Assembly: GCA_046597185.1 (NCBI GenBank)
Contig: JBKJLF010000652.1
Span: forward strand, 1 to 6,080
DNA from: CAMBDR01 sp046597185
Lineage (GTDB): Bacteria; Pseudomonadota; Gammaproteobacteria; Burkholderiales; Burkholderiaceae_D
DNA: 6,080 nucleotides
Direction: 5' to 3'
Shown here: piece after piece, positions 1-6,002 of the stretch
Layout: the number at the start of each line of letters is the position of its first letter
Numbering within the stretch: the stretch's first letter is position 1
Notes under the pieces: generated by a model
Told to the model about the DNA's origin: nothing
Database searches by the model: none
What the model saw: only the letters and a program-made list of their open reading frames with translations
Program-made: the position numbers and the translations under genes

Positions 1-996
1 CGGTGTCGCAACCGACTCAAGCTGCTTATCGGCCAGAGCCAGCTTTTGCTTGAGGGTACGAATTTCAGCATCGCGCTTTAATACTTCAAATCGTGTATCG
101 ATATTGAGAATACGATCATGAATCGATTCCAACTTGGTTGATTTATCGACCACATGCACCGGCGTGGTAATCTTGCCACAATCATGCAACAAACCCGCCA
201 GCCATAACTCTTTACGATCCGCTTCGCTCATCGAAAACGATGCCAAGGGCCCGACTTGCGTGCGGTGTGCCGCATCGGCCAACATGATGGTTAATTCTGG
301 CACCATTTGGCAATGTCGCCCGGTATAGGGTGATTTTTCATCAATACCGGTATTAATCATATTCACTAATGCCTCAAACAAATGCTCAAGTTGAAACACC
401 AGGTGCTGATTGGTAATGGCAATGGCCGCTTGAGAACTTAAGGCTTCGATGAAGCGTTGATCGGTTTCAGAAAAAGGACACACCTTGCCGCTATCGGGGT
501 CGATTGCATTAATCAGTTGCAAAACGCCAATCAATTCCCCCTCGTGGTCTTTCATGGGCACGGTTAAAAAAGACTGGGAATGATAGTTATATTGCGCATC
601 AAATAAACGCATGCCGGCAAAATTAAACACATCGGCCAGATACATATCCTGAATATTGATCGACTGGCCAAAATTGGCCGCATACGCGGCGACCGAGCTG
701 AGATTTTTTTTGCCCTGGCTGTCACATAGTGGAATATTGGGAATTTCGATCTGATCACCAGCAACACCGCCCTTATACATACCCAGGCTGTCATTGATGG
801 AAATATGAAAACAAAGGCTTTGTTTATCTTCGCTGGTGCGATACAAAGTGCCGCCGTCGGCATGGGTCATGGTTTTGGCGGCACGTAAGATATGCTCCAA
901 TAACAATGGAATATTATGATTATTGGATAGCTCCACGCTCAGTTCGGTCAATTGATCCAAACGCTGTGCAATCTGTGCAGGGCTTAATTGTTCCAT
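1..996 (-). CDS. GAF domain plus HD-GYP cyclic di-GMP phosphodiesterase, C-terminus outside window
   Basis: This is a predicted cytoplasmic signalling enzyme; HD-GYP domains hydrolyse cyclic di-GMP to pGpG or GMP. The frame is open from ATG 996 to position 1 (332 residues, no stop), so the 3' end is missing. Residues about 30-185 form a GAF sensor domain, with ADGGTLY near residue 46 and a core strand IGVLQLIN ending at N163. The HD-GYP part begins about residue 220: H228 lies in SPYTGRHCQ, and the metal-binding HD pair is H271-D272 in LLHDCGKITTP. A charged, probably coiled-coil stretch (residues about 285-332) follows. The signature HHExxDGxGYP loop would lie beyond the edge and cannot be seen. 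ATG 996 is chosen because an in-frame stop lies 14 codons upstream; its ribosome site (AAAGG, 11 bases away) is weak. It is divergent from the hydrolase/ATPase operon. Family assignment is secure; catalytic activity is inferred. Confidence 0.9.
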   Translation of the reverse strand, partial: MEQLSPAQIAQRLDQLTELSVELSNNHNIPLLLEHILRAAKTMTHADGGTLYRTSEDKQSLCFHISINDSLGMYKGGVAGDQIEIPNIPLCDSQGKKNLSSVAAYAANFGQSINIQDMYLADVFNFAGMRLFDAQYNYHSQSFLTVPMKDHEGELIGVLQLINAIDPDSGKVCPFSETDQRFIEALSSQAAIAITNQHLVFQLEHLFEALVNMINTGIDEKSPYTGRHCQMVPELTIMLADAAHRTQVGPLASFSMSEADRKELWLAGLLHDCGKITTPVHVVDKSTKLESIHDRILNIDTRFEVLKRDAEIRTLKQKLALADKQLESVATP

Positions 997-1037
997 AAGC
1001 GCAAACGCCTTTTCAAAACCAGGCAAGGGTGCTGGCT

Positions 1038-1059
1038 ATTTTGCCCTTATTTTGCCCTA
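1038..1059. repeat. Tandem direct repeat of an 11-mer (ATTTTGCCCTT / ATTTTGCCCTA)
   Basis: ATTTTGCCCT occurs at 1038-1047 and again at 1049-1058, an 11-base period that would put both copies on the same face of the helix. It lies 42-63 bases upstream of the HD-GYP start codon, where a transcription-factor site for that gene could sit. The role is inferred; only the repeat is seen. Confidence 0.5.
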
Positions 1060-1196
1060 CCCTTCCGGTTTTTTCTCACACAATCGTCAAGAGTGTGTAC
1101 TTTGACCTGCTTTTCACTCCTAAAAAAACAACAACCTGCGCTTGACACGCATTTCATCTACACCACACACAATATTTCCCAAGGTTCAGTGGTACG

Positions 1197-1217
1197 CTAT
1201 CAATTCCTTCTTGATAG
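1197..1217. promoter_or_regulatory. Perfect 7-bp inverted repeat upstream of the hydrolase gene (operator or leader hairpin)
   Basis: CTATCAA (1197-1203) and TTGATAG (1211-1217) are exact reverse complements separated by seven bases (TTCCTTC). The element ends 30 bases before the hydrolase start codon and 15 bases before its ribosome site. It could be a dimeric repressor operator or a weak hairpin in the leader. It is AT-rich and has no T-run, so it is not a terminator. Confidence 0.45.
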
Positions 1218-1232
1218 ACTTAAGTTGTGGCC

Positions 1233-1239
1233 AAGGGAG
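1233..1239 (+). promoter_or_regulatory. Ribosome binding site that fixes the hydrolase start at 1248
   Basis: AAGGGAG lies eight bases before ATG 1248. An upstream in-frame GTG at 1227 would place this ribosome site inside the coding region and would add seven residues ahead of the conserved KFKFWGVRGSIP start of the family, so 1248 is preferred. Confidence 0.8.
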
Positions 1240-1247
1240 TGACATCA

Positions 1248-2135
1248 ATGAAATTTAAATTCTGGGGTGTACGCGGTTCTATCCCCTCTCCAGGCCCCAA
1301 AACCATGCGTTATGGTGGCAATACTACTTGCATCGAAGTTCGTACCGATGCAAATACCCTCATTATTTTTGATGGTGGCACAGGTATTTTTTCGCTGGCC
1401 CAGTCATTGCTCGATCAATTGCCGATCAGCGCCCATATTTTTATCACCCATAGTCATTGGGATCATATCCATGGCTTGCCCTTTTTTACGCCGCTGTTCA
1501 TACCCGGCAACCAAGTTCATTTATATGGCGCGACCGACCCCAATACTGGTAGCGGGATTGAACGGGTCATGGCGGCGCAATTGCAATACAGCTTTTTCCC
1601 CGTGCGCGAAGCGGAAATGAAAGCTGTCATCACCTATCAGCACATGGCGGAAGGCCAGCAAATCTGTGTTGATGATGCCTGCATTACCAATGCCATCATG
1701 AATCACCCCGTGATTAATTTCGGCTACCGCATCACCTGCAATGGCAAATCTATATTCTTTACAGGCGATCATGAAGAATTTTACAATGACTATCCGCCTG
1801 ACGACCCCAATTACCATGCCGTTCAATCCCATAATCAACAGCGCCAGCAACTGATTGATATCTGCATGAACAAGGTTGATGCCTTAATTGTTGATTGCTC
1901 CTACACCCGGGAAGAATATCCGTCCAAAAAGACCTGGGGCCATGGCACTTATGATTCCGCCATCAAAATGGCTTTACGCGTGGGTGCCAAACACCTGTAT
2001 TGCACCCACCATGAGCCAACCCGCAGCGATGCCGATCTGGAATTGGTTTTTAACGAAGTGATGGCACGCTATGCCACGCAACTCAATGATTTGCAAGTCT
2101 CTTTAGCCTATGAAGGGTTGGAAGTCGAAGTATGA
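1248..2135 (+). CDS. Metallo-beta-lactamase-fold metal-dependent hydrolase (possible phosphodiesterase)
   Basis: This is a 295-residue soluble hydrolase of the metallo-beta-lactamase superfamily, close to the PhnP/RNase Z-like branch whose known members cleave phosphodiesters. It opens with the family hallmark KFWGVRGSIPSPGP followed by YGGNTTCIEV. The metal-site motif HSHWDH gives H68, H70, D72 and H73. Further likely ligands are H153 (NHPV), D174 (TGDHEE) and H254 or H255 (CTHHEP). No signal peptide or membrane segment is visible, so it should act in the cytoplasm. All expected metal ligands are present, so it is probably active; the substrate is unknown. Its TGA overlaps the ATG of the next gene (ATGA at 2132-2135), which implies one transcript and translational coupling with the GAF/GspE ATPase. 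The neighbouring HD-GYP gene makes a signalling-nucleotide substrate attractive, but that is inference. Start 1248 is chosen from the AAGGGAG ribosome site. Confidence 0.92.
   Translation: MKFKFWGVRGSIPSPGPKTMRYGGNTTCIEVRTDANTLIIFDGGTGIFSLAQSLLDQLPISAHIFITHSHWDHIHGLPFFTPLFIPGNQVHLYGATDPNTGSGIERVMAAQLQYSFFPVREAEMKAVITYQHMAEGQQICVDDACITNAIMNHPVINFGYRITCNGKSIFFTGDHEEFYNDYPPDDPNYHAVQSHNQQRQQLIDICMNKVDALIVDCSYTREEYPSKKTWGHGTYDSAIKMALRVGAKHLYCTHHEPTRSDADLELVFNEVMARYATQLNDLQVSLAYEGLEVEV
2120..2124 (+). promoter_or_regulatory. Ribosome binding site of the GAF/GspE gene, inside the hydrolase gene
   Basis: GGAAG ends seven bases before ATG 2132, with a second purine-rich patch (GAAGGG) at 2112-2117. 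Both lie in the last codons of the upstream gene, which fits a coupled start at the ATGA overlap. Confidence 0.6.
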
Positions 2136-4564
2136 ACACAGTCAATCCCAATCCGAATACCGCTGCAGCCACCCCGACTGCAGTACCTGCACTACCTACA
2201 GTACCTAATGCGACGGCTGCAACGGCTGCCCGCAAACCAACTGACCCGGAACAACGGGTAGAGTTTTTAAAACACCTGCAAAAAGTCACCAACATGATTC
2301 ACTCGACCAATAATATTGATGAAATCATGCTTAACTTATCACTCGCATTTTGTAATCTGTTCAATGCGGATCGCTTCACGCTGTATGCCATCACCGATGA
2401 AAAAGACGCCATTATTTCAAAAGTAAAAATTGGCTTGAATTCTTTCAAAGATATAAGGCTGCCGATTTCGACCCAAAGTCTGGCCGGTTATGTAGCATTG
2501 AGTCGCAGCATTTTAAATATTGCCGATGTCTACGACGAAAAAGAATTGCATCGCTACAATACTCAACTCCATTTTCAGCAGGCGGTGGATCAGCGCACTG
2601 GTTATCGCACCAAGCAAATGATGGTGGCCCCCTTGATCGATGGCGACAGCAAAGAATTACTGGGCGTGGTGCAATTTATTAATAATCGCAATGATCAACC
2701 TTTTTCTGACCTGTATGCCGAAGGCGTCAAAGAATTATGCGCGACCCTGGCGGTGGCATTTCGCAATCGCTTGCGCCCGCCAGCGGTAATTCGCTCCAAA
2801 TATGCGGATTTGGTAAAGGAATCAATTATTTCTACCAGTGAACTGGAACAAGCCACCAAAACCGCGCGCGAAAAGGATATCGATACCGAAGAGGTATTAA
2901 TTAACGACTACAAGGTGAAACTTGGCGCAATCGGCCAAGCCCTGGCCGGATTTTTCCATCTGCCGTATGAGCCATTTAAACCTGACCGAATTAAACCGAT
3001 CGAATTATTAAAAAACCTGAAGCAACAATATGTCGAGCAGAACCTGTGGCTACCGATTGAAGATGGCAAAGATGGCATCATCGTTATCGCGGTAGACCCG
3101 GAGCGGGTAAAAAACGCCAAAATCGTGGCCCAGGTTTTCCCCAAATCGCGCATTTTTTATAGCGTCACCACCCATACCGAGTTTAATAAAACGGTGGAAC
3201 AGTTCTTTGGGGTGGCGACCGATACCAATAGCGTCGATGATTTATTGTCCGACATGGAAGAGCTGAGCGAAGATGGGGATGGCCCGGTCGAAGTCTCGGA
3301 AGCAGTTGAAAACGAATTGGTCAAGCTGCTCAATAAAATCATTACCGATGCCTACCGCCAAGGGGTATCGGATATTCATATCGAACCGCTGCCCGGCAAA
3401 GGCAAAACCGGGATTCGTTTTCGCAAAGATGGCTCGCTGGTACCGTATATCGAAATTCCATCCAGCTACCGCAGTGCCCTGGTGGCGCGTATCAAAATCA
3501 TGTGCGACCTGGATATTTCCGAGCGGCGCAAACCGCAGGATGGCAAAATCAAATTCAAAAAATACGGCCCACTGGATATTGAATTGCGGGTCGCCACCAT
3601 TCCCTCGGCGGGCGGGGTGGAAGATATTGTGATGCGGATTTTGGCGGCGGGCGAGCCGATTCCATTGGAAAAACTGGGCATTTTACCGGCCAACCTGACG
3701 CGTTTGCAATCCCTGATTGCCAAGCCGTATGGTCTGTTCTTTGTCTGTGGCCCGACTGGATCGGGTAAAACCACCACTTTGCACTCAGTGTTATTTCACT
3801 TGAATACGCCGGACACCAAAATCTGGACGGCGGAAGACCCGGTTGAAATCACCCAAAAAGGTTTGCGCCAGGTGCAAGTCAACCGCAAAGCGGGTCTGGA
3901 TTTTGCGACCGTGATGCGGGCCTTTTTGCGCGCCGACCCGGACATTATTATGGTGGGTGAAATGCGCGACAAAGAAACCGTGAGTATTGGGGTGGAAGCC
4001 TCGCTCACGGGCCACCTGGTGTTTGCCACCTTGCACACCAATAGCGCGCCGGAATCGATTGTGCGCCTGCTCGACATGGGTATGGACCCGTTTAACTTCG
4101 CCGACGCGCTGCTGGGCATTTTGGCGCAACGGCTGGCCAAACGCTTGTGTACCAACTGCAAACGGCAATATCACCCCGAACCTGAAGAGATTGAAAACCT
4201 GCTGACCGAATATTGCAGCGAATTACTCAATACCGAAGCCTTTAAGGCCGATGCCGTGGGCGAGCGGCAAAAAGTATTGGCTGGTTTAAAACAGCGTTAC
4301 GCCAATACGCAAGGCCAGTTCACTTTGTATGCGCCAGTGGGTTGCGAGCAATGCAATGGCGGCTATAAGGGCCGGGTTGGTTTGCATGAATTAATGGCGG
4401 GCACGGATAAAGTCAAACTCCTGATGCAAAGCCATTCACGCGTGGCGCAATTGCTGGCCGCTGCGCTGGAAGATGGCATGCTGACGCTGAAAATGGATGG
4501 GATTGAAAAGGTGTTGATGGGGCTGACCGATATTAAGACGGTGCGCTCGGTGTGTATTAAATAA
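2132..4564 (+). CDS. GAF-domain GspE/PilB-family assembly ATPase
   Basis: This 810-residue protein belongs to the hexameric ATPases that power type IV pilus assembly or type II secretion at the inner face of the cytoplasmic membrane. Order: an Ala/Thr/Pro-rich, probably disordered tail (1-35); a GAF domain (about 45-212); a GspE/MshE N-terminal-type domain (about 225-370); an acidic linker (about 370-395); then the motor. Motor motifs: SDIHIEP (413-419), Walker A GPTGSGKTT (540-548, K546), Asp box TAEDPVE (566-572), Walker B DPDIIMVGE (602-610, E610), and His box TGHLVFATLHTN (626-637). The zinc tetracysteine is C673, C676, C738 and C741. All catalytic motifs are intact, so it should be an active ATPase. 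GspE and PilB themselves normally lack a GAF domain; here GAF probably adds ligand control. No pilin, secretin or platform gene is adjacent, so pilus and secretion roles cannot be separated. GspE family membership is very sure; the exact system is not. Confidence 0.95.
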   Translation: MNTVNPNPNTAAATPTAVPALPTVPNATAATAARKPTDPEQRVEFLKHLQKVTNMIHSTNNIDEIMLNLSLAFCNLFNADRFTLYAITDEKDAIISKVKIGLNSFKDIRLPISTQSLAGYVALSRSILNIADVYDEKELHRYNTQLHFQQAVDQRTGYRTKQMMVAPLIDGDSKELLGVVQFINNRNDQPFSDLYAEGVKELCATLAVAFRNRLRPPAVIRSKYADLVKESIISTSELEQATKTAREKDIDTEEVLINDYKVKLGAIGQALAGFFHLPYEPFKPDRIKPIELLKNLKQQYVEQNLWLPIEDGKDGIIVIAVDPERVKNAKIVAQVFPKSRIFYSVTTHTEFNKTVEQFFGVATDTNSVDDLLSDMEELSEDGDGPVEVSEAVENELVKLLNKIITDAYRQGVSDIHIEPLPGKGKTGIRFRKDGSLVPYIEIPSSYRSALVARIKIMCDLDISERRKPQDGKIKFKKYGPLDIELRVATIPSAGGVEDIVMRILAAGEPIPLEKLGILPANLTRLQSLIAKPYGLFFVCGPTGSGKTTTLHSVLFHLNTPDTKIWTAEDPVEITQKGLRQVQVNRKAGLDFATVMRAFLRADPDIIMVGEMRDKETVSIGVEASLTGHLVFATLHTNSAPESIVRLLDMGMDPFNFADALLGILAQRLAKRLCTNCKRQYHPEPEEIENLLTEYCSELLNTEAFKADAVGERQKVLAGLKQRYANTQGQFTLYAPVGCEQCNGGYKGRVGLHELMAGTDKVKLLMQSHSRVAQLLAAALEDGMLTLKMDGIEKVLMGLTDIKTVRSVCIK

Positions 4565-4582
4565 AGTTACGCCTGTCTGATT

Positions 4583-5416
4583 AAAGTTTGCGTTCATGGC
4601 GTCGATTTCATCGGCCACCACCCCGAGCAGGATTTGCTGTTCCGGCCCCCGGCAGCGCAGTTCTATGGTGTCGCCGCTGGGTAGCACTTCGGCCAGCAGC
4701 GTGGTGGCCTCGCGCGCGAACAGCACGGTGGTGACGCAGGCGGCGTCCGGGTCGCGCACGATCAGGCGGCTGGCCATGCCTTTGGGCAGGAAGCCATAGC
4801 GAAAGCGCAGTACCAGATCGGCAGCCTGGTTCCAGTTGAGCAGTGCGGGCGATTTGGCGGCGGGTAGCAATTGCGGCGCGAGCCAGGTTTTGGGGCGCTG
4901 TGCGGTAGCTGGTAACACAGTTCAAAGCGCTGCATCAGGGCCAATAATTCGGGGTGCATGTCGATATATTTGTCGTCTGCCCACAGGCGTTGGCAGTCTT
5001 GCAGGGTAAAGCGGCCATGCGAATACTTGCGTATTTTCGGCCACCAATGATTTCAGCATGGTGAGACTGGATAGCGCTGCAATATCGCTCAAACCGCTGT
5101 TGCTGTTCTGTTGGTCGGCACTCTCCGTATAGTCCCAAAAGCTCGCCGCTTCCACCGATACAAATCGGACAATATGATAGTCTGATAACGACAAATGTTC
5201 CAACCAAACCAGTTCACCAATCTCTGCAGGTACGGCTTTCAGCCCGCATAGCCCCAACGATAGCCATTTCACCCGCGTTTTTTTATTTTCCGCAATCAGT
5301 TGCAGGGCATCCCTTGCAGGTGGAGGGGCAGGAGGCGATGGATCAGGTGTCGGCTCAGAAACCTGCCCCAACCCCAAGCCCCGTTTAATCTTGCCAACGA
5401 AATCAGAAATAGCCAT
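4583..5416 (-). pseudogene. Relic of a Roco-type protein (LRR - [Roc lost] - COR), internally deleted and frameshifted
   Basis: Intact Roco proteins carry leucine-rich repeats, a Roc GTPase and a COR dimerisation domain. Here, from ATG 5416, residues 1-131 show a short start with a Pro-rich patch (SEPTPDPSPPAPPP), then an LRR region (ALQLIAENKKTRVKWLSLGL, VPAEIGELVWLEHLSL, one repeat ending SLVAENTQV). Near 5020-5026 the reading jumps to another frame that encodes COR sequence (HGRFTLQDCQRLW, HPELLALMQRFELCYQLP). At the A-run 4888-4891 the frame shifts again and COR continues (KTWLAPQLLP, LVLRFRYGFLPKGM, GDTIELRCRGPEQQ, DEIDAMNANF) to about 4583, 19 bases from the end of the ATPase gene, where similarity stops without a stop codon. 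The remaining repeats, the Roc domain with its P-loop, and the COR N-terminal part are absent. The 3' half is noticeably richer in GC. A 164-residue product (5416-4922) could still be made. Roco identity is by recognised family sequence, not a search. Confidence 0.8.
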
Positions 5417-5420
5417 GCCC

Positions 5421-5427
5421 CCTCCTC
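5421..5427 (-). promoter_or_regulatory. Strong ribosome binding site of the Roco relic
   Basis: GAGGAGG on the minus strand lies four bases from ATG 5416. The strong site supports this as the original start of the Roco gene and means the truncated N-terminal piece could still be translated. Confidence 0.65.
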
Positions 5428-5439
5428 ACAAAGTAACAA

Positions 5440-5458
5440 GCAGTATAGCAGATACTGC
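5440..5458 (-). promoter_or_regulatory. Palindrome overlapping a -10-like box upstream of the Roco relic
   Basis: GCAGTAT (5440-5446) and ATACTGC (5452-5458) are exact inverted repeats with a five-base spacer. On the minus strand the inner arm holds TATACT (5447-5442), a good -10 match, 25 bases upstream of the relic's ATG. No good -35 is seen at 17 bases. The arrangement resembles an operator over a promoter; function is inferred. Confidence 0.45.
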
Positions 5459-5472
5459 CTTCGCATGATGCA

Positions 5473-5509
5473 CAGGCAATGTGCCTGGCGAATCGAATTT
5501 ATTTCGCCA
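5473..5509. repeat. Two adjoining inverted repeats (hairpins)
   Basis: CAGGCA (5473-5478) pairs with TGCCTG (5482-5487) across a three-base loop. TGGCGAA (5486-5492) pairs with TTCGCCA (5503-5509) across ten AT-rich bases. The two elements share bases 5486-5487, so they could form alternative structures. The second lies just past the TAA at 5519-5517 of a minus-strand open frame and might have been its terminator, but there is no T-run on either side. Confidence 0.4.
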
Positions 5510-5516
5510 CTTGTCG

Positions 5517-5702
5517 TTAAATCAAATACACGCCATATCCCTGAAACAACAAATCCGAAAAAGTAATTTCAATATCCCAGTCATCGCCATGCTGAGAAAT
5601 TAAAAATGTATCGCCTGTTTACCAGTTCTTGCAGGTCGCGGCCCATGTCGCAACAGGCAGCACCTTTTCCAGCCGCGCTACCGTTCCGCCCAAACCCGGC
5701 AT
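5517..5702 (-). pseudogene. Possible remnant of an unrecognised coding sequence
   Basis: On the minus strand 33 codons (5618-5520) read TGDTFLISQHGDDWDIEITF and on to FQGYGVYLI, ending in TAA at 5519-5517. The piece looks like the C-terminal end of a real protein, but a stop (TAA, 5621-5619) lies directly upstream and there is no ATG. Just upstream, a second frame gives MGRDLQELVN, ending at the short A-run 5620-5618; one extra A would join it to the tail. A third reading, MPGLGGTVARLEKVLPVATW from 5702, is in frame with the tail but stopped by the same TAA. I do not recognise the family. It may be a decayed gene end or chance. Confidence 0.25.
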
Positions 5703-5950
5703 TAAGTGTACTGAAAGAACGATGGATCATAATGTATGAAAATCACATAACTGGGCTTAAATTCAGAAGTCGGTGCCAATATAAATAAACAATTGATATC
5801 TGTTTTCCATAATTAATTCGAAATCTTATTGAGAAGGTGCCCACCAATTTTCTCATTGCAGGGCAGAGTTCTGGCCAAACCAACATAGCAGCGACAAGGC
5901 CCACACGAAACGCCATATAGCCCTGGAATCGCCTCATCTATTGATTATTA

Positions 5951-5966
5951 GTAGGACTTACGCAAA
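5951..5966 (+). mobile_element. Possible insertion-sequence terminal end
   Basis: GTAGGACTTACGCAAA resembles the GGACTTACGCA-type terminal repeats I associate with bacterial insertion sequences. It comes just after AT-rich, gene-poor DNA. The matching opposite end is not in the window, and no transposase can be identified in the 114 bases to its right. Recognition is from memory only. Confidence 0.25.
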
Positions 5967-6002
5967 AACATCATAAATGTAACAGTTTGCAAGCATGAAA
6001 AT

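Larger units (their letters stand above)
997..1247. promoter_or_regulatory. Divergent intergenic region between the HD-GYP gene and the hydrolase operon
   Basis: These 251 bases must hold the promoters for both directions. A perfect TTGACA sits at 1142-1147 on the plus strand, but nothing resembling TATAAT occurs 15-19 bases downstream. On the minus strand TTGACG (1090-1085) also lacks a partner -10 box. The region contains a tandem 11-mer and an inverted repeat, listed separately. A plus-strand open frame crossing it (988-1242) resembles nothing I recognise and starts inside the HD-GYP gene, so I do not call it. Confidence 0.55.

Noticed and set aside
1142..1170. Perfect TTGACA at 1142-1147 as a plus-strand promoter
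   Set aside because: No TATAAT-like sequence lies 15-19 bases downstream; the bases there are an ACACAC run.
988..1242. 84-codon plus-strand open frame across the divergent intergenic region
   Set aside because: It starts inside the HD-GYP coding region, has no ribosome site, and its composition (Phe, Leu, Cys, Thr) shows no recognisable domain.
1227..1247. GTG start at 1227 for the metallo-hydrolase
   Set aside because: The AAGGGAG ribosome site at 1233-1239 is well spaced for ATG 1248, and the family's conserved start begins right after it.
3791..4174. Long minus-strand open frames within the ATPase gene
   Set aside because: They lie opposite the highly conserved Walker and His box region and have His/Arg-rich shadow-frame composition.
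4608..4925. 105-codon minus-strand open frame over the COR relic
   Set aside because: The Arg/His-rich translation is the out-of-frame reading of GC-rich COR sequence; the COR motifs are in the adjacent frames.
5743..5937. 64-codon minus-strand open frame with a hydrophobic start (RVGLVAAMLVWPELC)
   Set aside because: It has no ribosome site, lies in gene-poor DNA and matches nothing I know; it could be a small membrane peptide but this cannot be supported.
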